A stretch of DNA of 64,000 nucleotides, from the NCBI RefSeq assembly GCF_026683955.1, contig NZ_CP113343.1, positions 3,968,001 through 4,032,000 of the forward strand, written 5' to 3'. The notes beneath the pieces were generated by a model. The model saw only the letters and a list, made by a program, of their open reading frames with translations. It ran no database searches and was not told where the DNA came from. The stretch is from Arthrobacter sp. MMS18-M83 (GTDB taxonomy: Bacteria; Actinomycetota; Actinomycetes; Actinomycetales; Micrococcaceae). The translations under genes and the position numbers were made by a program. Positions 8,406 through 17,914 of the stretch are shown piece after piece; position 1 is the first letter of the stretch, and the number at the start of each line of letters is the position of its first letter.

Positions 8406-9107
8406 ATGAGCCACACTTCTGCCGAATCTGTCACTAAAACTGCCGAATCCGAAGAGCAGTTCTTTACGCTGTGGACCGTCTTCAAGCGGTCGGGCGATGT
8501 CCTGCGCAGCGCCGATGCTGTCCAGGATTTCGAGCAGCTGGCTGCCAAGCTCGCCGAGGACGGCGTGGTCCTCCGCGGAAGCTACGACGTCTCCGCCATG
8601 CGTTCCGACGCCGACGTCATGGTGTGGCTCCACGGGGCCAAGCCCGAGGCCCTGCAGCAGGCCGTTCGTGACATCCGCCGCAGCGCGCTGTTCGCTGGCA
8701 CCGAGATTGTCTGGTCCGCCATGGGCGTCCACCGCGAAGCCGAATTCGCCAAGAACCACGTTCCGGCTTACGCCCGTGGCGTCGAACCCAGCACTTGGCT
8801 GTGCGTCTACCCGTTCGTCCGCTCCTACGAGTGGTACATCCTGCCGGCCGAAGAGCGTGGCAAGATGCTGCGCGACCACGGCATGCTGGGCCGCGACTTC
8901 CCGCAGGTCATCTCCAACACCGTGTCCTCCTTCGCCTTGGGCGACTGGGAATGGATCCTCGGCCTGGAAGCGCCTGAGCTGGTTGACCTGGTTGACCTCA
9001 TGCGCCACCTGCGGGCCACCGACGCCCGCAACCACGTGCGCGAGGAAATCCCGTTCTACACCGGCCGCCGGATCACCGCCGCGGAGATCGCCGAGGTCCT
9101 CGCGTGA
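8406..9107 (+). CDS. hemQ: coproheme decarboxylase (HemQ/ChdC)
   Basis: HemQ converts coproheme to heme b with peroxide, the last step of the coproporphyrin-dependent pathway. The 233-residue protein belongs to the chlorite-dismutase superfamily. It contains YEWYILPAEERGKMLRDHG, GDWEWILGLEAPELVDLVDLMR and HVREEIPFYTGRR, including the aromatic residues expected around the propionate-decarboxylating Tyr. The start is the ATG at 8406; upstream in-frame codons would lie in the hairpin. It overlaps hemH by 4 bp. Confidence 0.95.
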   Translation: MSHTSAESVTKTAESEEQFFTLWTVFKRSGDVLRSADAVQDFEQLAAKLAEDGVVLRGSYDVSAMRSDADVMVWLHGAKPEALQQAVRDIRRSALFAGTEIVWSAMGVHREAEFAKNHVPAYARGVEPSTWLCVYPFVRSYEWYILPAEERGKMLRDHGMLGRDFPQVISNTVSSFALGDWEWILGLEAPELVDLVDLMRHLRATDARNHVREEIPFYTGRRITAAEIAEVLA

Positions 9108-10348
9108 GCGGCCGACACTCCACCGGGCCAGCCAGCCTTACTGAGGTCAATGACGTCACCGAGGCCGGGCGCATGGCTCCCAAAGAGTACGACGCCGTTC
9201 TCCTCGCCTCCTTCGGCGGGCCCGAAGGCCAGGACGACGTCATTCCCTTCCTGCGCAATGTGACCCGCGGCCGCGGAATCCCGGATGAGCGCCTCGAAGA
9301 GGTGTCCCACCACTACCGAGCGTTTGGTGGCATCAGCCCCATCAACCAGCAAAACAGGGACCTGAAGGCCGCCCTGGAGGCAGAGCTTGCCGCCCGAGGC
9401 ATCGGCCTTCCCGTGCTGTGGGGCAACCGCAACTGGGACCCCTACCTTCCGCAAACGCTCCAGGAAGCCTACGACGCCGGCCACCGCAAGCTGCTGATGG
9501 TCACCACCAGTGCTTACTCCTGTTACTCCAGCTGCCGCCAGTACCGCGAGGACATCGGCATCGCGCTGACCGAGACCGGCCTTGACGGCAAGCTCGAGGT
9601 GGACAAGGTCCGCCAGTACTTCGACCACCCCGGCTTCGTCGAGCCTTTCGTGGAAGGAACCGCGGCGGGGCTCGCAGAAGTGCAGTCGAAACTCGCCGCA
9701 GCCGGTCTCGAGGACGCTCCGATCCACATCCTGTTCGCGACCCACTCCATTCCAACCCGTGACGCCGAAGCCGCCGGGCGTTCGGACGCCGAGCCGCGCG
9801 AGTTCGAGCAGGACTCGGCCTACGTGGCCCAGCACCTGGCCGCAGGCGCCGAGGTGGTTCGGCGGGTTGAAGCCGAATCCGGGCTCACCGCGCCCTGGTC
9901 CCTCGTTTACCAGTCCCGCTCAGGGGCTCCGCAAGTTCCCTGGCTTGAGCCGGACATCAACGATGCCCTTGAGGAATTGGCCGGGCAGGGGATCAAGGGT
10001 GTTGTCATCGTTCCGCTCGGCTTCGTCTCCGACCACATGGAAGTGGTGTGGGACCTGGACACCGAGGCACTGGAAACCTGCAAGAACTTCGGGCTAGCCG
10101 CCACGAGGGTTCCCACCCCGGGAACCCACCGCAAGTTCGTCTCCGGCCTGGTGGACCTCATCTGTGAGCGGACGGTTGCCAACAACATCGCCGATCGCCC
10201 GGCCATGACCGGATTGGGTCCGTGGTACGACGTCTGCCGGCCCGGTTGCTGCGCCAACTTCCGCGGCGAGAAGCCCACGATTGCGGGTGCAGACACCACC
10301 GTCGGGACCGGCCATGATGCCTACCCCGTAGGAGAAGGCGCGAAATGA
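9104..10348 (+). CDS. hemH: coproporphyrin ferrochelatase
   Basis: HemH/CpfC inserts Fe2+ into coproporphyrin III. The 414-residue protein has the ferrochelatase core (YDAVLLASFGGPEG, SYSCYSSCRQYRED-type loop, FATHSIP, PLGFVSDHMEVVWDLDTEA). Near the C terminus DVCRPGCCANF supplies clustered cysteines, which in actinobacterial ferrochelatases ligate a [2Fe-2S] cluster together with an upstream Cys. The start is a GTG at 9104 overlapping the hemQ stop (GTGA), which suggests coupling; an ATG at 9173 (MAPKEYDAVLL) is the alternative. Confidence 0.94.
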   Translation: MSGRHSTGPASLTEVNDVTEAGRMAPKEYDAVLLASFGGPEGQDDVIPFLRNVTRGRGIPDERLEEVSHHYRAFGGISPINQQNRDLKAALEAELAARGIGLPVLWGNRNWDPYLPQTLQEAYDAGHRKLLMVTTSAYSCYSSCRQYREDIGIALTETGLDGKLEVDKVRQYFDHPGFVEPFVEGTAAGLAEVQSKLAAAGLEDAPIHILFATHSIPTRDAEAAGRSDAEPREFEQDSAYVAQHLAAGAEVVRRVEAESGLTAPWSLVYQSRSGAPQVPWLEPDINDALEELAGQGIKGVVIVPLGFVSDHMEVVWDLDTEALETCKNFGLAATRVPTPGTHRKFVSGLVDLICERTVANNIADRPAMTGLGPWYDVCRPGCCANFRGEKPTIAGADTTVGTGHDAYPVGEGAK

Positions 10349-11340
10349 CCGTCCGGATCGGTACCCGCGCGAGCAAACTCGCGCTCACCCAGAGCCAGCA
10401 GGCAGCTGACCAGCTGGCCGCCGTCGGGGGCTTTCCCGTGGAACTGGTGCGCATCAAGACCGAAGGCGATGTCCGGACGGGCTCCCTGTCCCAGATGGGC
10501 GGCAGTGGCGTGTTCGTCGCCGCCCTTCGTGACGCGCTGTTGGCGAATGCGTGCGACGTCGCTGTGCACTCCTTGAAGGATCTCCCCACGGGTGCGGCTC
10601 CAGGACTCACCATTGCCGCAACGCCCAAGCGGGTGGACGTCCGGGACGCCTTGTGCGCCCGCGATGGCTTGAAGCTGTCGGATCTTCCGGAAGGCGCAAG
10701 GGTCGGCACCGGATCGCCGCGCCGCGCCGCGCAGCTTCGCGCCGCCCGTCCGGACCTTAACGTCGTGGACATCCGCGGCAACGTGGACACCCGGCTGGGC
10801 CGTGTTCCGGGGCTCGCCGGCAACCCGGAGGACGCCCCCGGCGATCTCGACGCCGTCGTTCTCGCCGCGGCGGGACTGGACCGGATCAGCAGGCTCGACG
10901 TCGTGACTGAATTCTTCGAAACCGACGTCATGCTTCCCGCGCCGGGGCAGGGCTCGCTCGCGATCGAGTGCCGCACGGCGGATGCTCCCGGACAGGCCGT
11001 CTCGCTGGAAGGTTCCCAGGGCGCCCAAAATGCCCTCGCCCAGGCCCTCGCCGCTCTGAATGACGAGGACACCCGCCTGGCCGTCACTGCGGAGCGCGCC
11101 GTGTTGGCCCGCCTCGAAGCCGGTTGCGCTGCCCCCGTTGGCGCCTATGCCTACCGCAAGGGCAGCATGCTGTACTTGGAAGCCGTTGTCTGCGCCGTGG
11201 ATGGGAGCAAGACCGTAAGGGAGAAGAAAGCCACGGACGGCCTCACTGAGGTGGGTGCCACATTGCTGGGAATCGAAGTCGCTGAGCTCCTGCTTGCTGC
11301 GGGTGCTGCGGACATCACAGATCTTGCCGCTTCCCGATAA
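10345..11340 (+). CDS. hemC: hydroxymethylbilane synthase
   Basis: HemC polymerises four porphobilinogens. In the 331-residue protein the N terminus MTVRIGTRASKLALTQSQ, the catalytic Asp in HSLKDLP (about D79), the basic GTGSPRRAAQLR and the dipyrromethane cofactor Cys in LEAGCAAPVG (Cys261) are all present. It starts with an ATG overlapping the hemH stop (ATGA). Confidence 0.96.
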   Translation: MTVRIGTRASKLALTQSQQAADQLAAVGGFPVELVRIKTEGDVRTGSLSQMGGSGVFVAALRDALLANACDVAVHSLKDLPTGAAPGLTIAATPKRVDVRDALCARDGLKLSDLPEGARVGTGSPRRAAQLRAARPDLNVVDIRGNVDTRLGRVPGLAGNPEDAPGDLDAVVLAAAGLDRISRLDVVTEFFETDVMLPAPGQGSLAIECRTADAPGQAVSLEGSQGAQNALAQALAALNDEDTRLAVTAERAVLARLEAGCAAPVGAYAYRKGSMLYLEAVVCAVDGSKTVREKKATDGLTEVGATLLGIEVAELLLAAGAADITDLAASR

Positions 11341-11359
11341 CCGGAGCCAACAGGAGACC

Positions 11360-12253
11360 ATGGGACGGCACAGCGCGGTGAAGTCAGGGGAGACCCGGGC
11401 CCTTGAAGGCGCCCGGGTCCTTGTGACGCGCAGTCCGGACCGTGCAGCCCCGCTCGTCGCTGCCCTGCGGGACGCTGGCGCCGAACCGCTCCTGCTTCCG
11501 TTGATCGACTTCGAGCGTGCCCGGGACCAGCACTCGCTCGAGGTCGCGCTGGACGCCCTCCGCGCGGGTGCATATGGCTGGCTCGTGGTCAGCAGCATCA
11601 CCACTGTGCGCGCCCTGAAGGAAAAGGCGGCCGAACGCCGCTTGGAGTTGAAGGAACTGATTCCGGACTCGGTCAGGGTCGCAACGATTGGCCCGTCGAG
11701 CAGGAGGGTCCTCGAAGCGGAGGGCATCCCCGTGGACCTCGCGCCGGAGGATGTCCAGTCTGCCGCAGGACTCGTCTCGGTTTGGCCCACAGGCCTTGTC
11801 AGTGTGCTGTTGCCGCAAGCGGACATCGCCGATGCAGTGTTGGCGGCGGGGATCGAAGCCAAGGGAGCCGTTGTCCAGGCCGTCACGGCCTACCACACCG
11901 TGGATTACCCGGCCGACCCCGAACGCCGACTCACGGCTGCCTTGGTCGCGGCGAACGGTTGGCAAGCCGGGGCCGCATCGGGGGCTCCGGAGCTCACCCC
12001 GGCAGCCGCTAAAGCCGAGCTATCCAGCGGCCGGCTCCACGCCGTCGTCGCCGCCTCGCCCAGTGCAGCGCGCCGCATCCACGCCGCACTTGCTCCGCTG
12101 GAAGACTGCCGCTTCATCGCGATCGGGCGCTCGACGGCGGCAGAGGCTGCCGCTCTCGGCCTCCCGGTTGCGGCAACCGCCAAGGAACCCACACCCGCCG
12201 GCATCGTGGCCGCCCTACGCACCGTATTCGCAACCGAAGGGAACGAAAGTTGA
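11360..12253 (+). CDS. hemD: uroporphyrinogen-III synthase
   Basis: HemD closes and inverts ring D of hydroxymethylbilane. The 297-residue protein has the weakly conserved family pattern: [35 protein letters not shown] cited in two parts ([28 protein letters not shown]), [13 protein letters not shown], and near the C terminus [17 protein letters not shown]. The ATG at 11360 has a CAGGAG ribosome site; it lies 19 bp after hemC. The identification rests on the fold pattern plus the heme-operon position. Confidence 0.9.
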   Translation: MGRHSAVKSGETRALEGARVLVTRSPDRAAPLVAALRDAGAEPLLLPLIDFERARDQHSLEVALDALRAGAYGWLVVSSITTVRALKEKAAERRLELKELIPDSVRVATIGPSSRRVLEAEGIPVDLAPEDVQSAAGLVSVWPTGLVSVLLPQADIADAVLAAGIEAKGAVVQAVTAYHTVDYPADPERRLTAALVAANGWQAGAASGAPELTPAAAKAELSSGRLHAVVAASPSAARRIHAALAPLEDCRFIAIGRSTAAEAAALGLPVAATAKEPTPAGIVAALRTVFATEGNES

Positions 12254-13230
12254 GTTTTCCAAACCACCGGCCCCGCCGGCTCCGCACCACCCCCGCCATG
12301 CGCCGGATGACGGCTGAACACCGATTGGCGCCCGCGGACCTCATCTTGCCGGCCTTTATTCGCGAAGGACTCAGCGCGCCGGCTCCGATCACTTCCATGC
12401 CCGGCGTCGTGCAGCACACCACGGACTCGCTGAAGCGCGCCGCTGCGGAGGCCGTGGAACTCGGTGTCAGCGGAATCATGCTTTTCGGTGTTCCCGCAGT
12501 CCGTGATGCCCGCGGCACCGCTTCACTGGATCCGGACGGCGTGCTGAACAAGGCCATCCGCGATGTCCGCTCCGAAGTCGGCAATGACCTGGTGGTCATG
12601 GGCGACGTGTGCTTGGACGAGTTCACGGACCACGGTCACTGCGGGGTCCTCGACGCCAACGGTTACGTGGACAACGACGCCACCCTGGAGATTTACGCCC
12701 AGATGGCAGTGGCGCAGGCCGACGCCGGCGCCCATGTCCTGGGACCGTCCGGAATGATGGATGGCCAGATCGCCGTGATTCGCCAGGCCCTGGAAGCTGC
12801 CGGACACCAGAACACCGCCGTCCTCGCGTACGCGGCGAAGTATGCCTCGGCCTTCTACGGCCCATTCCGTGAGGCCGTGGATTCGCAGCTCAAGGGCGAT
12901 CGCCGCACCTACCAGATGGATGCTGCCAACCGCCGGGAAGCCATCGTCGAGGTGGAACTCGACCTCGAGGAGGGCGCGGACATGGTGATGGTCAAGCCGG
13001 CCATGAGCTACCTCGACATCCTGGCCGACGTCGCCGCCATGAGCCCTGTCCCCGTGGCGGCCTACCAAATTTCCGGTGAATACGCCATGATCGAAGCGGC
13101 TGCCGCGAACGGCTGGATCGACCGCCGCGGCGCCATCACAGAATCCGTGCTCGGCATCAAACGGGCCGGCGCCGACATGGTGCTGACGTACTGGGCGTCC
13201 GAGCTTGCCGGCTGGCTCAAGGAGTCCTGA
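12250..13230 (+). CDS. hemB: delta-aminolevulinic acid dehydratase (porphobilinogen synthase)
   Basis: HemB condenses two 5-aminolevulinates to porphobilinogen. In the 326-residue protein the Schiff-base lysines are in [11 protein letters not shown] (Lys197) and [12 protein letters not shown] (Lys249). The metal region reads [14 protein letters not shown], with the middle Cys of the classical three-Cys zinc site replaced by Asp. It begins with a TTG overlapping the hemD stop codon (TTGA), so it is probably translationally coupled. Confidence 0.96.
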   Translation: MSFPNHRPRRLRTTPAMRRMTAEHRLAPADLILPAFIREGLSAPAPITSMPGVVQHTTDSLKRAAAEAVELGVSGIMLFGVPAVRDARGTASLDPDGVLNKAIRDVRSEVGNDLVVMGDVCLDEFTDHGHCGVLDANGYVDNDATLEIYAQMAVAQADAGAHVLGPSGMMDGQIAVIRQALEAAGHQNTAVLAYAAKYASAFYGPFREAVDSQLKGDRRTYQMDAANRREAIVEVELDLEEGADMVMVKPAMSYLDILADVAAMSPVPVAAYQISGEYAMIEAAAANGWIDRRGAITESVLGIKRAGADMVLTYWASELAGWLKES

Positions 13231-14306
13231 TGACCGAAACCGCTTCCACTCCCACGGCCCCGGTGGTTCCTACGGAGATCCTCCTCGGACTGAACACCTT
13301 CGGTGACGCCGGATTGGACGCGGACGGCAACCCGAAACCGCACGCCCAGGTTTTGCGGGAGCTGCTGGCGGAAGCGGAACTGGCGGACGCCGTCGGGCTT
13401 CACGCCTTTGGCGTGGGGGAGCACCACCGCCGCGACTTCGCTGTCTCAGCGCCCGAGGTGTTCCTCGCGGCCGCAGCCGCCCGCACATCACGGATCAGGC
13501 TCGGTTCCGCTGTCACCGTGCTGAGTTCTGATGACCCCATCAGGGTCTTCCAACGCTTCTCCACCGTTGACGCTCTCTCCAACGGCCGGGCAGAAGTGAT
13601 GCTGGGCCGCGGCTCCTTCGTGGAATCCTTCCCGTTGTTTGGCTTGGATTTGGCTGATTACGAAGTCTTGTTCGAGGAGAAGCTTGAACTGTTCGACAGG
13701 GTCCGGGCGCAAAAGCCCGTGCATTGGGAGGGCCGCACCCGGCCAAACGTGAACGGAATGAGCGTTTATCCGCCGTTGGAACATCACTTGCTGCCAACGT
13801 GGATTGGTGTGGGCGGAACTCCTGAGTCGGTGCTGCGCTGCGCCCAATACGGCTATCCGATCATCTTCGCCATCATCGGTGGAGAGCCGCGCCGTTTTGC
13901 CCCGCTGGTGGAGCTGTACCGCGAGGCAATGGGGAAATACGGACACCCGATGCAGCAGATCGCTACGCACTCGCCCGGCCACGTCGCTGCGACCGACGAG
14001 CAAGCCCGCGAGGAGTTGTTCCCGCACTGGTTGGCGCAGCGCAACCGGATCGGCGCTGAACGGGGTTGGGGCCCGGCCAGCAGGGGCGAATTCGACGCCA
14101 TGTGCGGTCCCGAGGGTGCCTTGTATGTTGGTTCCCCGGAAACCGTCGCCCGGAAAATCGTGCTGCTGAAGCAGAACCTCGGCGTGGACCGTTTTGACCT
14201 CAAATACAGCAACGGAACCCTGCCCCATGAATCGATGATGCGCTGCATCGAACTCTTCGGGACTGAAGTGGCCCCTCTGGTTAGCGAACTGCTCGCCGTC
14301 CCTTGA
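13230..14306 (+). CDS. LLM class flavin-dependent oxidoreductase
   Basis: A 358-residue bacterial-luciferase-like monooxygenase (TIM barrel, FMN). Visible features are LLGLNTFGDA, FGVGEHHRRDFAVSAPEVFLAA, RIRLGSAVTVLSSDDPIRVFQ and YVGSPETVARKI. Its ATG overlaps the hemB stop by one base, so it is embedded in the heme operon ahead of hemL. No heme-pathway role is established for this family; substrate unknown. Confidence 0.85.
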   Translation: MTETASTPTAPVVPTEILLGLNTFGDAGLDADGNPKPHAQVLRELLAEAELADAVGLHAFGVGEHHRRDFAVSAPEVFLAAAAARTSRIRLGSAVTVLSSDDPIRVFQRFSTVDALSNGRAEVMLGRGSFVESFPLFGLDLADYEVLFEEKLELFDRVRAQKPVHWEGRTRPNVNGMSVYPPLEHHLLPTWIGVGGTPESVLRCAQYGYPIIFAIIGGEPRRFAPLVELYREAMGKYGHPMQQIATHSPGHVAATDEQAREELFPHWLAQRNRIGAERGWGPASRGEFDAMCGPEGALYVGSPETVARKIVLLKQNLGVDRFDLKYSNGTLPHESMMRCIELFGTEVAPLVSELLAVP

Positions 14307-14311
14307 ACGCA

Positions 14312-14355
14312 CCTGAACGCGCGCCTGAACGCGCGCCTGAACGTGCCTGAACCGC
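14312..14355. repeat. short imperfect tandem repeat CCTGAACGCGCG
   Basis: Copies of CCTGAACGCGCG begin at 14312, 14324, 14336 and 14346 (periods 12, 12, 10; the last copies are degenerate). They fill the LLM oxidoreductase-hemL gap just before the hemL ribosome site. Confidence 0.7.
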
Positions 14356-14381
14356 CCCGAATCCCTGAAAGAATGGAAACC

Positions 14382-15701
14382 ATGACTTCAAACACCCCTG
14401 TTTCCGACCAGCTGTTCGACCGCGCCCGTTCGCTGATGCCCGGCGGCGTCAACTCCCCGGTGCGCGCCTTCGGCTCAGTGGGCGGCACCCCGAAGTTCAT
14501 GGTCTCCGCACAGGGTCCTTACCTGACCGATGCGGATGGTCGCGAGTACGTGGACCTCGTATGCTCTTGGGGTCCGGCACTGCTGGGCCACGCGCACCCG
14601 GCTGTGCTCGAAGCTGTCCACGCCGCCGTGGACCGTGGCCTGTCCTTCGGTGCTTCGACGCCGGACGAGGCAAACCTCGCCGCGATCGTCAAGGAGCGGG
14701 TCTCCGCCGTCGAGCGAATCCGCATGGTTTCCACGGGTACGGAAGCCACGATGACCGCGGTGCGCTTGGCCCGCGGATTCACTGGACGCAATCTGATTGT
14801 GAAGTTCGCCGGTTGCTACCATGGCCACCTCGATGGACTCCTCGCCGCCGCCGGCTCGGGCCTCGCGACCATGGCGCTGCCCGGTTCGGCCGGCGTTACG
14901 GAAGCGGCCGCGGCTGAAACGCTCGTCCTTCCATACAATGACCTCGCCGCTGTGGAAGCCGCCTTCGCTGCCCACGGAAACAACATCGCGGCCGTCATCA
15001 CTGAGGCTGCTCCTGCCAACATGGGCGTAGTCACGCCGAACGAAGGCTTCAACGCCGGGCTCTCCCGCATTACCCGCGAACACGGCGCTCTCTTGATCCT
15101 GGACGAGGTCCTCACCGGCTTCCGCACCGGCTACGCGGGCTACTGGGGCCTCACGGGCCGGCAGGAAGGCTGGGCGCCGGACTTGCTGACCTTCGGCAAG
15201 GTGATCGGCGGCGGCATGCCGACGGCGGCCCTTGGCGGACGGGGCGACGTGATGGACTACCTTGCGCCCCTTGGCCCGGTGTACCAGGCGGGTACCTTGT
15301 CCGGGAACCCCGTGGCGATGGCCGCAGGCGTCGCAACCCTGACGCACGCGACGCCCGAGGTCTACAGTTTCGTGGATGCCCGTTCGCTGGAACTCTCCGC
15401 GGCACTTTCATCGGCACTGGACACCGCCGGCGTGGACCACTCGATCCAGCGCGCAGGGAACCTTTTCTCCGTGGCCTTTGGTACGTCGGCCAACGGCGTC
15501 CACAACTACGCCGACGCGCAAGCCCAGGAAGTCTACCGCTACGCGCCGTTCTTCCACTCCATGCTGGACTCCGGCGTCTACCTGCCGCCGTCGGTCTTCG
15601 AAGCGTGGTTCTTGTCCGCCGCGCACGACGACGCCGCGATGAACCGGATCTTCGACGCACTGCCAGCCGCAGCCAAGGCAGCCGCGGAGGCGACTGCCTG
15701 A
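14382..15701 (+). CDS. hemL: glutamate-1-semialdehyde 2,1-aminomutase
   Basis: HemL turns glutamate-1-semialdehyde into 5-aminolevulinate. The 439-residue class III aminotransferase has [14 protein letters not shown], a PLP-binding region with [25 protein letters not shown] and the Schiff-base Lys in [17 protein letters not shown]. The ATG at 14382 is preferred; ATG 14373 is 9 bp upstream in frame. It is the last heme gene, followed by a strong hairpin. Confidence 0.95.
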   Translation: MTSNTPVSDQLFDRARSLMPGGVNSPVRAFGSVGGTPKFMVSAQGPYLTDADGREYVDLVCSWGPALLGHAHPAVLEAVHAAVDRGLSFGASTPDEANLAAIVKERVSAVERIRMVSTGTEATMTAVRLARGFTGRNLIVKFAGCYHGHLDGLLAAAGSGLATMALPGSAGVTEAAAAETLVLPYNDLAAVEAAFAAHGNNIAAVITEAAPANMGVVTPNEGFNAGLSRITREHGALLILDEVLTGFRTGYAGYWGLTGRQEGWAPDLLTFGKVIGGGMPTAALGGRGDVMDYLAPLGPVYQAGTLSGNPVAMAAGVATLTHATPEVYSFVDARSLELSAALSSALDTAGVDHSIQRAGNLFSVAFGTSANGVHNYADAQAQEVYRYAPFFHSMLDSGVYLPPSVFEAWFLSAAHDDAAMNRIFDALPAAAKAAAEATA

Positions 15702-15725
15702 CACGCGGCGTTTTCCCGATGTTTT

Positions 15726-15769
15726 GCAGCCTGCTCCGTGCGCGTACCGATGGGCCCGGAGCAGGCTGC
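15726..15769 (+). terminator. terminator of the heme operon
   Basis: A perfect 13-bp stem, GCAGCCTGCTCCG / CGGAGCAGGCTGC, with an 18-nt loop, 24 bp after hemL. It also argues that the next gene starts at 15795 and not at the GTG 15738 inside this stem. Confidence 0.7.
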
Positions 15770-15794
15770 GGGCAACGATCGAATCGACAAGGCG

Positions 15795-17075
15795 ATGATT
15801 CATCTGCTCAAGCCGTCCAGAATTTCAGTGCTTGTCCTCATAGCCCTGATGGCAGGGGTATTTGCCTGGATCGCGCGTTCCGATGGCCCAGACCGCGGTT
15901 TGGTGGCGGGCGACTCGCCCACGACGCGGGGTACCCTGCAGGCCGCTCCGATGCCCGTGTTATCCAGCCCTCCGGCCGAAGGATCGCCGTCTCCTTCTGT
16001 TTCCCCTGCTACGCCTGCTGATTTGCCCCCTCCTCCCCACCCGACGCCGGAGCAACGGCTCGCGGACTTGACTCTGGAACAAAGGGTAGGGCAGTTGTTC
16101 ATGGTGGCAGCCAAAGCCGACGGAGGGGATGCCGGCACGGTTGCTGAGCTCCTGAACAACCATGTGGGCAACATTTATCTGGCCGGTCGCAGCCAGGGAG
16201 GCGTTGGTGCGACGGCATCAGTGGTGGAAAAACTGAAGGCGGGCGTTTCGCCGGCTTCGACGCGTGGGTTGCCGCTGTTCGTCGCGACGGACCAGGAAGG
16301 CGGTTCCGTCCAAGTCCTCAGGGGACCCGGTTTCCTGCCTATTCCCGCAGCCCTGGACCAAGGCAAATCGAGTCCGGAACAATTACGCGCGGACGCACGG
16401 AACTGGGGGTCCGAGCTGCTGCAGGCCGGAGTGAATGTTGACCTGGCACCGGTGCTGGATACGGTTCCCAGCCCTGAGTTCGCTTCGTCGAATAAGCCCA
16501 TTGGGGCGTTCCAGCGCGAGTACGGCTTCACCCCGGCCGAGGTGTCCGAGCACGGGAACGCGATGGCGGCCGGGCTGCGGGACGCAGGGGTGGCGCCGGT
16601 GGTCAAGCATTTCCCGGGCATGGGACGCGTCAGCCTGAATACCGACGTCAGCGCCAACGTCCGCGACGCCGAAACCACCCGGACGGATCCCTACCTCGCT
16701 CCATTCAAGGCCGCGATTGACGGAGGGCTCCGGTGGGTCATGATTTCGAACGCCTACTACGACAAGATCGATCCCGACCACATGGCGCCGTTCTCACCCG
16801 TCATCATGCGTTCCATGTTGCGTGCAGACGCAGGGTTTACCGGAATCATCGTGTCCGATGACCTGTGCAACGCCGTGCAGCTGTCGCCCTGGAGCGCGGG
16901 GGACAGGGCAACGAATTTCATCGCCGCGGGCGGCACCATGGCTTTGTGCGCAGATACGGCTTCCGTTCGGGTGATGTACGCCCGGGTCCTGGAGCGGGCG
17001 AAGAACGATCCTGATTTCCGCAAAGCAGTCGATGCCGCGGCCTTGACCGTTCTCCAAGTCAAGGCCGGACAGTAG
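15795..17075 (+). CDS. glycoside hydrolase family 3, beta-N-acetylglucosaminidase-like
   Basis: A 426-residue exported NagZ-like enzyme, likely acting on muropeptide or chitin-type GlcNAc. The N terminus is a signal/anchor (SVLVLIALMAGVFAWIA) followed by a Pro/Ser-rich linker. The GH3 domain has VGQLFMVA, ATDQEGGSVQVLRGPGF, the KHFPGMG motif, and the nucleophile Asp in FTGIIVSDDL. It lacks a C-terminal GH3 domain, as in NagZ. The ATG at 15795 is used because upstream starts overlap the heme terminator. Confidence 0.88.
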   Translation: MIHLLKPSRISVLVLIALMAGVFAWIARSDGPDRGLVAGDSPTTRGTLQAAPMPVLSSPPAEGSPSPSVSPATPADLPPPPHPTPEQRLADLTLEQRVGQLFMVAAKADGGDAGTVAELLNNHVGNIYLAGRSQGGVGATASVVEKLKAGVSPASTRGLPLFVATDQEGGSVQVLRGPGFLPIPAALDQGKSSPEQLRADARNWGSELLQAGVNVDLAPVLDTVPSPEFASSNKPIGAFQREYGFTPAEVSEHGNAMAAGLRDAGVAPVVKHFPGMGRVSLNTDVSANVRDAETTRTDPYLAPFKAAIDGGLRWVMISNAYYDKIDPDHMAPFSPVIMRSMLRADAGFTGIIVSDDLCNAVQLSPWSAGDRATNFIAAGGTMALCADTASVRVMYARVLERAKNDPDFRKAVDAAALTVLQVKAGQ

Positions 17076-17106
17076 GCCGGACGACATTAGGCCGGACGCG
17101 AAAAAT

Positions 17107-17162
17107 CCCCGGCTTCCGGACGATTCCACCGCGTGCGCGGGTGGTTCGCCTGGAAGCCGGGG
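17107..17162. terminator. bidirectional terminator
   Basis: CCCCGGCTTCC (17107-17117) pairs with GGAAGCCGGGG (17152-17162) around an inner hairpin (CCACCGC..GCGGGTGG). It is flanked by an A-run on the left and TTTCTTT on the right, between the converging GH3 and ABC transporter genes. Confidence 0.75.
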
Positions 17163-17176
17163 TTTCTTTGTAAGGC

Positions 17177-17914
17177 CTAGAGCACGTCCGAAAGGAAGCC
17201 CTTCAAACGTTCGGTTCGAGGCTCCGTGAAGAGCTGTTCGGGCGATCCTGACTCCACGACGACGCCTGCATCCATGAACGTCACGGTGTCCGACACGTTC
17301 CTTGAGAAGCCCATTTCGTGGGTTACCACCACCATGGTCATGCCACCCTTGGCCAGATCGGCCATGAGCGCGAGCACGCCCTTGACGAGTTCAGGGTCCA
17401 GGGCAGAAGTTGCCTCGTCGAAGAACATGACCTCGGGCTTCATGGCCAGCGCGCGGGCAATGGCCACACGCTGCTGCTGCCCACCGGAAAGATTGGCGGG
17501 CCGGGCATCGGCCTTGTGCTTGAGTCCGACGAGGTCCAGCTGTGCCAAGGCCTCCTCACGGGCCTGCTCCTTGGACATACCGCGCAGCTTCCGCAAAGCC
17601 AGAGTGATATTTTCCGCCACGGTCTTGTGGGGGAACAGGTTGAACTGCTGGAAGACCATGCCGATCCGCCGCCGCAGTTCATCCGGGTTGTCCTTGAGTA
17701 CCGAACGGCCATCGAGCAAGATGTCACCCTGCTCGGGTTCGATTAGCCGGTTCATGACCCGCAGAAGCGTGGATTTTCCCGAGCCGGAAGGGCCGATCAC
17801 GGAAGCCGTGGTGCCCTTCTCGACGTGTAAGTCGATCCCACGCAGGACATGGTTGGATCCGAACGACAGGTGGATGTTCTTCGCGGTCAGCGTTCCGGAA
17901 ACGAACTCGCTCAT
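17177..17914 (-). CDS. polar amino acid ABC transporter, ATP-binding protein
   Basis: A 245-residue ATPase of the HisP/GlnQ type. It has Walker [11 protein letters not shown]-loop [13 protein letters not shown], signature [15 protein letters not shown], Walker [15 protein letters not shown] and H-loop VVVTHEM. It overlaps the permease gene by 4 bp and forms a three-gene operon with the permease and binding protein. Confidence 0.95.
   Translation of the reverse strand: MSEFVSGTLTAKNIHLSFGSNHVLRGIDLHVEKGTTASVIGPSGSGKSTLLRVMNRLIEPEQGDILLDGRSVLKDNPDELRRRIGMVFQQFNLFPHKTVAENITLALRKLRGMSKEQAREEALAQLDLVGLKHKADARPANLSGGQQQRVAIARALAMKPEVMFFDEATSALDPELVKGVLALMADLAKGGMTMVVVTHEMGFSRNVSDTVTFMDAGVVVESGSPEQLFTEPRTERLKGFLSDVL

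Noticed and set aside
10321-11886. Minus-strand open frame of 521 codons across hemC-hemD
   Set aside because: Antisense to two clear heme genes; composition is that of a GC shadow and it has no recognisable motif.
15738-15794. Upstream GTG/ATG start for the family 3 glycosidase
   Set aside because: These codons are inside the heme-operon terminator stem and would add an atypical segment before the signal sequence.
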